From: Sulfurovum sp.
GTDB taxonomy: Bacteria; Campylobacterota; Campylobacteria; Campylobacterales; Sulfurovaceae
Assembly: GCA_027068485.1 (NCBI GenBank)
Contig: JAMOSB010000026.1
Location: 1 to 39,108 of the forward strand
Direction: 5' to 3'
DNA: 39,108 nt
Below, one piece after another: positions 17,185-25,869 of the stretch; positions within the stretch are counted from its first letter, which is position 1, and each line of letters opens with the position of its first letter. The translations under genes and the position numbers were made by a program. The notes under the pieces were generated by a model. That model was not told the origin of the DNA, searched no databases, and worked only from the letters and a program-made list of their open reading frames with translations.

Positions 17185-18021
17185 ATGCCTACTTCTCTAG
17201 AGAGCTATCAGGAGGCATTTCTCCTCTATCTAGCTGATATTCGAGGCTACTCCCCCCACACGATCAAGAGCTATAAGGGACGACTCAATAGTATGCGTGA
17301 GTGCAGTCACTTCCACCAAGAAGGCAACACCGCACGCCTTGATATCACCCCCTTTCGTCTAGCAATCGCCCACAAACACAAACGCACCATCGCCGCAGCC
17401 CTCTGTGCAGTTGGCTCCTTTGTCCGCTACCTACAAGAGCAACAGAAACTCTCTATCGAACTCATCGGAGCCCAGAAGATCAAAGTCCCCCAGACCCTCC
17501 CCAAGCCCATAGAGGAGTCCTATATCCAAGAGGTACTTCAGCACGCCTCATTGGAGTCGCGTCTACTCATCACGATGCTCTATGGATTGGGGTTGCGTAT
17601 CTCAGAGTTGAGCCATGTGAAGCTAGAGGATATACGAGGAGAGTGGATTAGTGTGCGAGGAAAGGGGGATAAGCTACGGGAGCTTCCCCTACTCCCTCCC
17701 ATTATCCAACTCATAGAACTCTACCGCACTACCGCCCTCCCCAAGTGCTACCTCTTTGAGAAGCGAGGGGTTAGACGCAAGAGTGCTCAGCTACGCTATC
17801 AGCTCACCCAGTGCTTCAAAGCGTTGGGGATCGAGGCAACCCCCCACCAGCTACGCCACTCCTTCGCCTCACATCTACTCAACAACGGGGCGCGTATCAG
17901 TGATATCAGTGAACTCCTTGGACACGCCACGATGGCAAGTACCCAAGTCTACACCAAGCTAGAGAGTAGCAAAAAGCTCCAAGCCTACCGCCAAGCCCAT
18001 CCACTCAACCACCTACACTAA
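17185..18021 (+). CDS. Tyrosine recombinase, XerC/XerD/XerH-like
   Basis: This is a tyrosine site-specific recombinase of 278 residues. The N-terminal core-binding domain (SAM-like, about 5-100) has YSPHTIKSY. The catalytic domain has Arg138 (YGLGLRISEL), Lys160 (RGKGDK), His221 and Arg224 (HQLRHSF), His247 (LGHATM) and the nucleophile Tyr256 (TQVYTKL). All are present, so it should be active. It is shorter than the XerH of Helicobacter and Campylobacter. With no attachment sites or mobile genes around, a housekeeping role in chromosome dimer resolution is more likely than a phage integrase. It follows the acyltransferase by three bases and overlaps the tilS end by 17 bases. Confidence 0.88.
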   Translation: MPTSLESYQEAFLLYLADIRGYSPHTIKSYKGRLNSMRECSHFHQEGNTARLDITPFRLAIAHKHKRTIAAALCAVGSFVRYLQEQQKLSIELIGAQKIKVPQTLPKPIEESYIQEVLQHASLESRLLITMLYGLGLRISELSHVKLEDIRGEWISVRGKGDKLRELPLLPPIIQLIELYRTTALPKCYLFEKRGVRRKSAQLRYQLTQCFKALGIEATPHQLRHSFASHLLNNGARISDISELLGHATMASTQVYTKLESSKKLQAYRQAHPLNHLH

Positions 18022-18988
18022 GTGCCTCAGGGGCAATCCCCTCCACAAAGAGATAGGGGCGTATCTTCTGAGGGAGCTTAGCGATACGGCACCGCTCTTT
18101 GAAGGCTTTGGGCATCGGATCTCTTCGGTAGGGAGCGATATAGAGTCGGTCTGCTACCTGCTCAACCACCCACACCCCACCGATCACCACACTAGAGGAT
18201 TTGGCGATCTGCTCTCGTTGTCCTGCGGAGAGGAGATACCCTGCATGCTTGAGTACCTTATCCACCGCACGCACCTTCGCCTCTGGGCGTGGGAGCCACA
18301 GTACAGAGAGTTGAGCTGACTCAAAACAGCATTCAACGCCTGATTCGAGTACAGCTTTGTCTGCTCTAAGGTAGTCAAAACTCCGCCCGATCCCTGCTCC
18401 ATACGCCTCCATCAAGGGGGTGGCGACCGTTGCTCTAAAGCGGTTTCGTTCATAGCACAACGCCTCATTGCTACGATCGATACAGTAGGGGTAATCATAC
18501 TGATGTAGGTAGGCGAGTAGTTGGGCTTTGGTATAGGAGAGAAGGGGGCGGTGGAGCTGATAGGTGGGCTTCTGTGTGAGGGGCTGGAGTCCAATGAGTT
18601 CACTCACCCCTGCCCCCTTACACAGACGCATCAAGAGCCACTCTAGCTGGTCGTTGAGCTGATGGGCAGTGAGGAGGGTATCATACCCCTCCACCATGAT
18701 CAGTGACTCAAAAAACTCATAGCGAAACACCCGTGCTTGCTCTTCAAAGTTACGGGTAAACTTGGGGGCTTTAATGGTATGACAGAAGAGCTTATGATGA
18801 CGAGCCAACTGCTTGGCGTGTCGCTCCTCGTGATCACTCTCTTCGCGTATACCGTAGTTGACCAGTGCGATATCAAACTTCACCCCGTGTGCAATCAGTA
18901 GAAAAAAGAGTGCTGAGGAGTCTACCCCCCCTGAGAATGCCAAGAGGTTTTTACTCCCTTTGAGAGCAGAGAGGTCAAGCCCATCCAT
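18005..18988 (-). CDS. tilS: tRNA(Ile)-lysidine synthetase
   Basis: TilS converts C34 of the CAU-anticodon tRNA-Ile to lysidine with ATP, so that it reads AUA. The PP-loop SGGVDSSAL (residues 19-27) and VNYGIREESDHEE (the region with the substrate-binding segment) are diagnostic, followed by LLTAHQLNDQLEWLLMRL. At 327 residues it is the short Campylobacterota form without a full C-terminal domain. The start ATG 18988 is one base after the rimO stop (CTAGTATG); a longer frame starting at 19033 would overlap rimO. Its end overlaps the recombinase end by 17 bases on the other strand. Confidence 0.95.
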   Translation of the reverse strand: MDGLDLSALKGSKNLLAFSGGVDSSALFFLLIAHGVKFDIALVNYGIREESDHEERHAKQLARHHKLFCHTIKAPKFTRNFEEQARVFRYEFFESLIMVEGYDTLLTAHQLNDQLEWLLMRLCKGAGVSELIGLQPLTQKPTYQLHRPLLSYTKAQLLAYLHQYDYPYCIDRSNEALCYERNRFRATVATPLMEAYGAGIGRSFDYLRADKAVLESGVECCFESAQLSVLWLPRPEAKVRAVDKVLKHAGYLLSAGQREQIAKSSSVVIGGVWVVEQVADRLYIAPYRRDPMPKAFKERCRIAKLPQKIRPYLFVEGIAPEALSVGG

Positions 18989-18989
18989 A

Positions 18990-20309
18990 CTAGCAGATGG
19001 CAGTGAGTGTTGCGAGAAGTTGTACCCCCACACACTCTGTCACTTTGGCTTCGTAGCGTTGTCCATAGGTGATGGAGAGATCAGAGGTGTCGTTGATGAG
19101 TATCTCCCCATCGATATCGACTGCCCAGCCCAAAGGACGCGCGGAGAGGAGATACTCATGCTCACTACTCTCTCCATCAATCACCACGATGAGCGTGCGT
19201 CCCACCATCTGCTCTAGGCTCTTGGTCATGGATACCTCGGCGATCTCACCAAGCTTTAAGGCTCTTTGCTCAATGATCTCTTGGGGGATCTGCTCCATAC
19301 AATATGCGGTGGTACTCTCCTCGTTAGAGTAGTGGAAGGTGTTGAAGCGATCAAACCCAAAAGATAGCATAAAGTCACACAGCTTCTCAAAACTCTCCTC
19401 ACGCTCCTCAGGGTGTCCCGCGATCACAGAGGTACGGATAAAGGCATCGGGTTTGCTTCGCATATGCTCCAAGAGGGCGATAGTCTTCGCCTCACCAAAG
19501 CCCCGCTTCATTGAGCGAAGCACCCCATCATCGATATGCTGAATGGGCATATCGTAGTAGGTCGCAAAGATATTGGAGTCTGCGATCGTATCGATGAGAG
19601 CAAAGGTCGTCGTACTCGGATAGAGATACAAGATCCGTGCAGAGACCACCCCCTCAATCCCCTCAACCGCCTCAATCAGATCGATCAATCCATCCCCTAG
19701 CCCGATATCACGCCCATAGCTTGAGCTATCTTGAGAGATAAAAGAGAAATCATAGAAGCCTTGGGCGACCAGTGCAGTGACCTCCTTGACGATAGAGGCG
19801 AGGGTACGCGAGTGGAGCTTTCCTTTGAAGCTAGGGATCGCACAAAAAGAACACGCTTGGTTACACCCCTCGGCTATCTTGATATAGGCGTGGTAAGATG
19901 ATCCTGTAATCACCCGTCCACTCGTCTCCGTAGCCAGATAGACCTCAGGAGAGAAGGTACTCTGCTTGGAGGCAATCAGGGTATCGATCTTCTCATAATC
20001 CCCCACCCCCGTAAAGATATCTACCTCAGGCATATCAGCTTGAAGCTCTGCTTGGTAGCGTTCACTCAGACACCCACTCACGACCAAGATAGAGTCTGGT
20101 TTGCGTATCTCATGGAGTGAGAGTATCGTATCGATACTCTCCTCTTTGGCTGCGTCGATAAACCCACAGGTATTGACGATAATCACATCCGCCTGTGTGG
20201 CATCATCGGTCATGGTATAGGATTGAAGTCGTCCGAGCATTACTTCGCTATCGACAAGGTTTTTGGTACAGCCAAGACTGACAAGGTGGAGTTTTTTAGA
20301 GGTTTGCAT
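18990..20309 (-). CDS. rimO: Ribosomal protein uS12 methylthiotransferase RimO
   Basis: RimO is a radical-SAM enzyme that adds a methylthio group to an aspartate of ribosomal protein uS12. The 439-residue protein carries SLGCTKNLVDSEVMLG, NTCGFIDAAKEESID and VSGCLSERY in the N-terminal cluster domain, CNQACSFCAIPSFKG in the radical-SAM domain, and a TRAM domain ending near the C terminus. The segments CTKNLVDSE and GFIDAAKEES separate RimO from MiaB, whose own gene lies at 15252. It heads a two-gene unit with tilS. Confidence 0.97.
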   Translation of the reverse strand: MQTSKKLHLVSLGCTKNLVDSEVMLGRLQSYTMTDDATQADVIIVNTCGFIDAAKEESIDTILSLHEIRKPDSILVVSGCLSERYQAELQADMPEVDIFTGVGDYEKIDTLIASKQSTFSPEVYLATETSGRVITGSSYHAYIKIAEGCNQACSFCAIPSFKGKLHSRTLASIVKEVTALVAQGFYDFSFISQDSSSYGRDIGLGDGLIDLIEAVEGIEGVVSARILYLYPSTTTFALIDTIADSNIFATYYDMPIQHIDDGVLRSMKRGFGEAKTIALLEHMRSKPDAFIRTSVIAGHPEEREESFEKLCDFMLSFGFDRFNTFHYSNEESTTAYCMEQIPQEIIEQRALKLGEIAEVSMTKSLEQMVGRTLIVVIDGESSEHEYLLSARPLGWAVDIDGEILINDTSDLSITYGQRYEAKVTECVGVQLLATLTAIC

Positions 20310-20347
20310 TGGGTTATTTCCAGTATTAAAGTATATATTTTTTTAAC

Positions 20348-20353
20348 ATTATA
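20348..20353 (-). promoter_or_regulatory. Extended -10 promoter for rimO-tilS
   Basis: TGC-TATAAT on the minus strand lies about 40 bases before the rimO ATG, in an AT-rich gap (20310-20420) with no other feature. Confidence 0.6.
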
Positions 20354-20421
20354 GCATAGCTAAAAGTAATAGGATTATATCGTGTTAAAAAAAGATAAAG
20401 AGTGAAAGATAAGAGAGAGGG

Positions 20422-20447
20422 AAGAGCCAAGCAGATGCTTGGCTCTT
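20422..20447 (-). terminator. Terminator hairpin after the porin gene
   Basis: AAGAGCCAAGC (20422-20432) pairs perfectly with GCTTGGCTCTT (20437-20447) around a four-base loop. It begins 27 bases after the porin stop. The minus-strand sequence after the stem is pyrimidine-rich (CCCTCTCTCTTATCTTT) rather than a pure T run. Confidence 0.7.
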
Positions 20448-20473
20448 GGTGTAGCTAACTTTTAAGCGGGTGC

Positions 20474-21709
20474 TTAGAAGTTATATCTACCCCATACACG
20501 GATGATGTTTGTAGAATCAGCAGTTGTATCTGGATCAGTCAATACATACGCAGCCAATACATCTGTAGAGTCATTAAATACTTTAGTTGTATAAAGAACA
20601 TCTAGCTCGTATGGGTTGTTGTCCGCACCACCAGCGATATCATCATCATTTGCTACAGCATAACCGTAGTTAACTGCGAATTTACCACCAAGTGCTTTAG
20701 CAGAAACACCCGCTTTTACATAGTCAGCATCTTGAGCGATTACACCTTGGTTAGCAACCATTTGTGTATAGAGTGGAGTTTTTACACCACCTGTGTTAGT
20801 AAACGGTGCATTCTCATCAGTTGAAGTAAAGGCAACCATTGCACCAAACATACCAAAGTTAGCAGACGCTTTTGCACCATAAGCAAGTGCATCATCAGCA
20901 AGAGCATCAGACATAATTGTACCACCCTGTACTGCTACAGCATAGTCAGAGATCTTGAATTGTGCATCAGCCCAACCAATCATTAAATCTTCTGTAGTAG
21001 CAAGCTCCATATCAGCTGTATAGTAGAACGAACCTGTCAATGTCAAACCATCGATAGATTTGTTTTGAGCAGTCAACATAAATACTGGATCATCAGTACC
21101 AAGGAGAGCATTTGAAGTACTTCCTTTACCATCTTCAGAGTTGATTGCATTAAATGCTGTAGGAGCTACTGAAGAGTTTGCTTTAAATACAACTGCACCA
21201 ACCAATGTAGTATCAGCAATATCACTGTTTACAAGAAGTGCTGCATCAAATGAGTTTTTGAATACATTCCAACCCTCAGAGTAAGCAAATGGAGAGAGTG
21301 CTTTTGGAAGCTCTTGACGACCAAATTTCATGCTTGTGTTACCAAATGCATAAGTCAAGTATGCTTGAGAGATCCAACCATTTGAACCTTGCATAGGTGT
21401 AAGAACAGCATCTTCTTGAAGACCAAGTGTACCAAGACCATTTACTTCAACACCAGCACCGATACCGTATGCCAAATCTTTGTTTGTCGCTCTAAGTTTA
21501 ATACCTGCATTTGCTTTTGCACTGTTTTGCTCAAAAAGGTCTAATGTACCTGCTGCATCAGCAGTTTGGTAGTAAAGTACCGCTTGACCACTAAAATCCC
21601 AACCAGATGTCTCTACTACTGGCTCAATTACTGGCTCAACTGGAACAATATCTCCACCCGCCATAATCATTGTTGATGCTACTACTGAAAGTAATAATGT
21701 TTTTTTCAT
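20474..21709 (-). CDS. Outer-membrane porin, Campylobacterota Opr/MOMP-like
   Basis: The 411-residue protein has a clear signal peptide (MKKTLLLSVVASTMIMAGG) and then alternating beta-strand sequence ending in VWGRYNF, with the C-terminal Phe needed by the BAM machinery. GRQELPKALSPF and WDFSGQAVLYYQT resemble strands of epsilonproteobacterial trimeric porins. Proline-rich PVEPVIEPVVE follows the signal peptide. Codon use differs from neighbours (more GCA, GTA, ACA, GGT; fewer C-ending codons), which fits high expression rather than transfer. It is monocistronic with a near-consensus promoter and its own hairpin terminator. Pore specificity cannot be read. Confidence 0.88.
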   Translation of the reverse strand: MKKTLLLSVVASTMIMAGGDIVPVEPVIEPVVETSGWDFSGQAVLYYQTADAAGTLDLFEQNSAKANAGIKLRATNKDLAYGIGAGVEVNGLGTLGLQEDAVLTPMQGSNGWISQAYLTYAFGNTSMKFGRQELPKALSPFAYSEGWNVFKNSFDAALLVNSDIADTTLVGAVVFKANSSVAPTAFNAINSEDGKGSTSNALLGTDDPVFMLTAQNKSIDGLTLTGSFYYTADMELATTEDLMIGWADAQFKISDYAVAVQGGTIMSDALADDALAYGAKASANFGMFGAMVAFTSTDENAPFTNTGGVKTPLYTQMVANQGVIAQDADYVKAGVSAKALGGKFAVNYGYAVANDDDIAGGADNNPYELDVLYTTKVFNDSTDVLAAYVLTDPDTTADSTNIIRVWGRYNF

Positions 21710-21744
21710 TGTAAACTCCTTACTGTTTTGAATGTTATAATGCC

Positions 21745-21774
21745 ATTATAGCCAATTTTGTTTATTGATGTCAA
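21745..21774 (-). promoter_or_regulatory. Strong sigma-70 promoter of the porin gene
   Basis: On the minus strand a perfect TTGACA (21774-21769) is followed after 18 bases by a perfect TATAAT preceded by GGC (21750-21745). Transcription would begin about 30 bases before the porin ATG, which has AAGGAG at 21716-21721. It is the only promoter in the window with a consensus -35 box. Confidence 0.85.
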
Positions 21775-21806
21775 GAAAATAAATGAAAAGTTAACAAAGA
21801 GTTAAT

Positions 21807-21830
21807 AATTCCCCTAAAAAGGGGGGATTT
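21807..21830 (-). terminator. Possible terminator after the MFS transporter gene
   Basis: CCCC (21811-21814) pairs with GGGG of the run 21821-21826 around an A-rich loop, flanked by AATT/ATTT pairing. It lies about 70 bases after the MFS stop and ahead of the porin promoter. The stem is short and has no following T run, so support is limited. Confidence 0.35.
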
Positions 21831-21895
21831 AAGGAGTTTTGGAGGGGATTCCACTTCTAAAGGTATCAATAGATAGCTCAAAAGTAAATCTATGG

Positions 21896-23227
21896 TTAAT
21901 TCAAAAGCCCCCGTACCTCATCCTCATCAATCAGATCTTTTTCATACTTGACCACAGCAATCTGCTCTGTCTCATTGATATAACTCTCCACAATCGCCTC
22001 ATGCATTGTCAGCTGAGATACCTTCTCTCTATCAAAAAGATCCAACGGGAGGTAGACATTGCCACGGTTGTTGGGGTTTGGCATGGTTGCCACCCAGATA
22101 AACCACCCAATACTCAGTCCCAAGACCACCACTGCTAGTGTCCCTCTCCCAAAGTGTTGCATCAACCACCCTGCCAAGAGTCCCCCAAAGAAGATCCCCA
22201 CATAGGCAAAGGTGTTTGCCACACCCAATGCTGCCCCTTTTTGGTGGACTTTGGCAAACTTCGCAACAAAGCTCTGAAGGAGCGGTTCAAACATATTGAA
22301 CCCAATAAAGAAGAGTACCACCCCCACGATAAAGAGCCACGCCGAAGTCGCAAAGCCCATCGCCACAAAGCCCAGCCCAATCACCGCAACAGAGAGCATA
22401 AAGATCTCCCGCCCCTTACCATACTTCTCACCAAAGACCGCCGCAGGTCCCATCGCAAGCAGTCCAAAGACCATCGCAGGCAGATAGACCTTCCACAACT
22501 CCGACTTCTCCCATCCAAAGCCTCCCACCTCAACGGCTTGAGTCATCACCATCGGGATAATAAAAAACGCCATCGTCATGATAGAGGAGTGGAAGAGGAA
22601 AGTTACATACATCCGTGTAAGGGCTTTATCTTTGAAGACCTCTAGCATCTTGGACTCCTCTTGGGCATAGGAGTGGACGATCTTTGGAGGCTGTGGAACT
22701 GCGGTGAAGAGTATCCCTATCGCCATGACTGAGAGTATTGCCGTTAGCCAGAAGAGCTTATCGATCCCCCACGCACCCCCGACTAGTGGTGCCACGATCA
22801 TCGCCACCGCAAAGCTCAACGCAATCGTCCCCCCCATGATCGCCATCGCATGGGCTCTCTGCTCCTCTTTGACCAAGTCCGCAATCATCGCAGAGACCAC
22901 CGAGCCAATCGCACCTGCTCCTTGCAAAAAGCGTCCAAGAAGCAACCCGTAGATACTCTCACTCATCGCAGCCACAACCGACCCAACGATAAAGATCAGG
23001 AGTCCAAAGAGCAAGGTTCTCTTCCGCCCGACCTTGTCACTCATCAAACCAAAGGGGATCTGGAAGGTCGCTTGGGTCAACGCATACCCTCCCACTACCA
23101 ATCCTGCCAAGAAGGGGGTCGCCCCCTCCATCTCCAATGCGTAGATCGAGAGAACAGGAAGTACAATAAAGAGTCCAAAAAATCGCAATGCGACAATCAA
23201 GCTCAAGGGAAGAATCTGTTTAATCAT
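21896..23227 (-). CDS. Major facilitator superfamily transporter with C-terminal YAM-like domain (YajR type)
   Basis: The 443-residue protein has twelve predicted helices. MFS motif A is intact between helices 2 and 3 (GLMSDKVGRKRT), and a second signature appears in LLLGRFLQGAGAIGSVVSAM. After the last helix a soluble tail of about 55 residues (385-443) contains HEAIVESYINETEQIAVVKY and a Glu/Asp-rich helix; this matches the ferredoxin-like YAM domain of E. coli YajR in position and pattern. MFS members of this kind are drug:H+ antiporters, but the YajR substrate is not established. The gene is monocistronic, divergent from rdgB. Confidence 0.87.
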   Translation of the reverse strand: MIKQILPLSLIVALRFFGLFIVLPVLSIYALEMEGATPFLAGLVVGGYALTQATFQIPFGLMSDKVGRKRTLLFGLLIFIVGSVVAAMSESIYGLLLGRFLQGAGAIGSVVSAMIADLVKEEQRAHAMAIMGGTIALSFAVAMIVAPLVGGAWGIDKLFWLTAILSVMAIGILFTAVPQPPKIVHSYAQEESKMLEVFKDKALTRMYVTFLFHSSIMTMAFFIIPMVMTQAVEVGGFGWEKSELWKVYLPAMVFGLLAMGPAAVFGEKYGKGREIFMLSVAVIGLGFVAMGFATSAWLFIVGVVLFFIGFNMFEPLLQSFVAKFAKVHQKGAALGVANTFAYVGIFFGGLLAGWLMQHFGRGTLAVVVLGLSIGWFIWVATMPNPNNRGNVYLPLDLFDREKVSQLTMHEAIVESYINETEQIAVVKYEKDLIDEDEVRGLLN

Positions 23228-23246
23228 AGGGTTATCTCCAATAGGG

Positions 23247-23265
23247 TAAAATATCCGCCATTATA
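23247..23265. promoter_or_regulatory. Divergent -10 boxes for rdgB (+) and the MFS gene (-)
   Basis: TAAAAT at 23247-23252 lies 36 bases before rdgB on the plus strand. TATAAT reading 23265 to 23260 on the minus strand lies about 33 bases before the MFS start. The boxes face each other within 20 bases. Confidence 0.5.
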
Positions 23266-23287
23266 TATACGGAAAGGTTAAGAGCTG

Positions 23288-23899
23288 ATGAAGATAGTTT
23301 TAGCAACAAGCAATAGCGGGAAACTGCGTGAATTTAAGCAGATGTGTCAAGAGGAGGTGGTCGCCTTCTCTGAGCTTTTGGGAGATCTTGACATCATAGA
23401 GGATGGTGAGAGCTTCGCCCAAAATGCTACCATCAAGGCACGAACTATCTATGAGAAGCTCCAAGAGCAGTACCCCTCAGAGCCGTTTATCGTCATCTCA
23501 GATGATAGTGGTATCTCCCTCCCACTCCTAGGGGGTTCCCCTGGTATCTACTCTGCACGCTACGCAGGAGAGGGTGCCACAGACAAAGCCAACCTCACCA
23601 AACTCCTCACCACCCTCCAAGACCAAGGGGTCACCCGTACACCTGCCTACTACACCGCGGCGATTGCTATCATCTCCGATCTTGGGGAGTATGTCGTCCA
23701 TGGGTGGATGCATGGTGATGCGATCGATCACGCACGCGGAGAGAAGGGGTTTGGATATGATCCGATGTTTATCCCGACCCACTACACCCAGACCCTTGGA
23801 GAGCTAGATGACCCTATCAAAGCGACCCTCTCCCACCGAGCCCAAGCCCTCGCCCTTGCCAAACCAATCATCCAGATGCTCCAAAGGAGTGCCTCATGA
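23288..23899 (+). CDS. rdgB: XTP/dITP diphosphatase (Ham1/RdgB)
   Basis: RdgB hydrolyses dITP, ITP and XTP to monophosphates, keeping deaminated purines out of nucleic acids. The 203-residue protein shows [15 protein letters not shown] at the N terminus, the acidic loop SDDSGI with [23 protein letters not shown] and the C-terminal SHRAQAL. Its TGA stop overlaps the ciaB ATG in an ATGA junction (23896-23899), so ciaB translation is probably coupled to it. Confidence 0.96.
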   Translation: MKIVLATSNSGKLREFKQMCQEEVVAFSELLGDLDIIEDGESFAQNATIKARTIYEKLQEQYPSEPFIVISDDSGISLPLLGGSPGIYSARYAGEGATDKANLTKLLTTLQDQGVTRTPAYYTAAIAIISDLGEYVVHGWMHGDAIDHARGEKGFGYDPMFIPTHYTQTLGELDDPIKATLSHRAQALALAKPIIQMLQRSAS

Positions 23900-25731
23900 A
23901 ACAGCAGTTTATGGCTGACCTCCAGCGTATCTATGATGAGCTACAGCAACGCCAAGCCCAACTCAATGGCTACTACACCCTCCTCCACACTAGCCACCCC
24001 CAAGCCCAAGCCATCGTAGAGGAGCTATTGAGCCGTCTGGGACTTCCCTATGAGCCAGAGCCTATCATGGCAGCCCTCACCCGTATCGTCAACCTCCGTG
24101 AAGATGCCCTAGAGCAGGTACTCCAAAAGGCGGGCTTCTCCCAAGAGGAGAGTACCCGCAAAAAAGCACTCGCCTACCTCTTTGTGAGTCATCTCCACCT
24201 CCAACGCCACGATGCCCTCATCACATGGATAGAGGAGCAGGAACTGCTTACCCCCTTCTACCGTACCCTTATCGCAGGAGTACACGCGGTTGGGAGTGCG
24301 ATGAGTGGGTGGCAGAGTGCATGGACAGCCCATATCATCCACGGTATCAACCGCGATCTCTTCACGCAATTCAAGGGCGATGAGGAGAAGATCTTTGAGA
24401 TGCTTCAGTCTCAGAGACTCCTCGACTGCAATCCCCAAGGGGAGATAGGCGATCGCTGTTACTCCGTACTCCACCAGAGAGCCGATGGCACCTATGAGCG
24501 AGTCGCCTATGCTAAAGCGTTTGAGGATGAAGTGACCCAAGTGACCCAAGCCCTCTTGGGCTTTATCGAGACACTCGATGCATATGAGGATACGATCTTT
24601 GGACAGAAAGCGGAGTGGCTCACCTACCTCCAAGCGATCTTAGAAGCGTTGCATCATACCGACCCTGATGCACTCATTGGCTACTGGGCCGCTGTCGATC
24701 GAGCATGGATGGCGGTGCGTACCCCACTACAGATCGGACACCCACTGGAGTACTATGAGGATCACTACCGCAAAGCTGTCGCCCTAGAGTGGGATCTACG
24801 CATCATCAACCCCGCCCTACAGTCAGGCTCTCAAACACGCGATGCGATCAAAGCCTTTGCCCTCAATCTCGCCAAGGAGTGGGGTGATGATGCCAAGCGT
24901 ATCCTCTCCAAAAACCTCTCCCAAGTCGATCAGACTCAGCTCTATATCGGACAACCGATGCTCTACTACGGTGCGGAGTTCAATGGACTCTTCTCCGCCC
25001 AAGTCGTCCCCAATGATGAGGAGGTCTCCAACGAACTAGGCAAGAAGATCTTTGCCTATGCGGACTTCGTCCGACAGAGTAAGCACGCCAAACCGATTAT
25101 GAAGCTCAGTGTGGAGTTTTTGGGTGAGGCGTTTGTAAAGCGGTCTCGTACCCTTGTGGAGAAGGAGCCAGAACTCTGGCACCAGATCTACGACATCTCA
25201 ACCATTGGGCATGAGTTTGGACATATCTTGTGGATCGATACTGACACAGAGAGTGCGATGAATACCACAGGACAGTTCAAAAATATCGAAGAGTTCAAGG
25301 CGACCACGGGGGGATTGATGGCATTTTTCCACCAAGAAGACCCCACGCTCCAAGAGTACCTCATCGATGATCTTGTCTCTCGTGCGGTTGGGCTAATGGC
25401 GTGGCGTGAAGTGGGAGAGGTACTCCCCTACTACTGTGAGGGGCTGATCCATCTGGCACTACTCTTTGACTCAGGGGTACTCACCTACGAGGAGCGTATC
25501 ACCATCGACTACACCCGCTACGATGCGATGAGAGAAGCCTACACCCAAGCCTATCAAACCCTCGTAACACACTACCTCAAGAAGCAAGATGCTAGCCTCT
25601 ACCTCAACACCTATGTCACCAAGTCTGAGGGGGTCTACCTCCCGCGTGATCCCAAGATCGCAGACTTTGTCCAGCACTACTACACCCGCTACCAAGCGAT
25701 CGGACAACAGAGCATCACCCTAGAGGCGTAA
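23896..25731 (+). CDS. ciaB: CiaB family protein with HExxH metallopeptidase signature
   Basis: At 611 residues it matches the length of Campylobacter invasion antigen B (about 610) and its overall character: helical, acidic, no signal peptide and no membrane segment. In C. jejuni CiaB is described as delivered to host cells via the flagellar apparatus, yet homologues occur in free-living Campylobacterota. The sequence has HEFGH at residues 439-443 (25210-25224) followed by [10 protein letters not shown] with Glu465/Glu466 about 22 residues later. That is the layout of a gluzincin zinc peptidase and recalls the EExRA motif of M49-type dipeptidyl peptidases. A cytoplasmic peptidase role is therefore plausible. 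Its ATG overlaps the rdgB stop. Family call is firm from recollection; activity is inference. Confidence 0.82.
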   Translation: MKQQFMADLQRIYDELQQRQAQLNGYYTLLHTSHPQAQAIVEELLSRLGLPYEPEPIMAALTRIVNLREDALEQVLQKAGFSQEESTRKKALAYLFVSHLHLQRHDALITWIEEQELLTPFYRTLIAGVHAVGSAMSGWQSAWTAHIIHGINRDLFTQFKGDEEKIFEMLQSQRLLDCNPQGEIGDRCYSVLHQRADGTYERVAYAKAFEDEVTQVTQALLGFIETLDAYEDTIFGQKAEWLTYLQAILEALHHTDPDALIGYWAAVDRAWMAVRTPLQIGHPLEYYEDHYRKAVALEWDLRIINPALQSGSQTRDAIKAFALNLAKEWGDDAKRILSKNLSQVDQTQLYIGQPMLYYGAEFNGLFSAQVVPNDEEVSNELGKKIFAYADFVRQSKHAKPIMKLSVEFLGEAFVKRSRTLVEKEPELWHQIYDISTIGHEFGHILWIDTDTESAMNTTGQFKNIEEFKATTGGLMAFFHQEDPTLQEYLIDDLVSRAVGLMAWREVGEVLPYYCEGLIHLALLFDSGVLTYEERITIDYTRYDAMREAYTQAYQTLVTHYLKKQDASLYLNTYVTKSEGVYLPRDPKIADFVQHYYTRYQAIGQQSITLEA

Positions 25732-25740
25732 CCCCCTACT

Positions 25741-25869
25741 CTACCCCGATACTCATCCGACTCTATGCCTCCGCTTGGAGCATCACATGGTTGAGATAGA
25801 CCCCAAGCCTAGGGGGAGGGTCTTGTGGGTGGAGGCTATCTTAGTAGTCGAGGATGAGGGTGGGGTTAG
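25741..25869. repeat. Long imperfect inverted repeat between convergent ciaB and queF
   Basis: Arms 25741-25772 and 25831-25869 pair over about 27 bases in blocks: CTA/TAG, CCCC/GGGG, CTCATCC/GGATGAG, GACT/AGTC, CTA/TAG and GCCTCC/GGAGGC, separated by small bulges. The intervening loop holds a second stem, AGACCC (25798-25803) with GGGTCT (25818-25823). The right arm runs over the queF stop codon. It fills almost the whole 134-base gap and probably forms the 3' end of both transcripts. Confidence 0.55.

Noticed and set aside
17185-18021. Tyrosine recombinase as the integrase of a genomic island
   Set aside because: Neighbours are conserved housekeeping genes with the same composition; no attachment repeats, tRNA or cargo were seen. 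A Xer-type housekeeping recombinase fits better.
20474-21709. Different codon use of the porin gene as evidence of transfer
   Set aside because: The shift is toward codons typical of highly expressed genes, the promoter is very strong, and the protein matches the usual Campylobacterota porin type.
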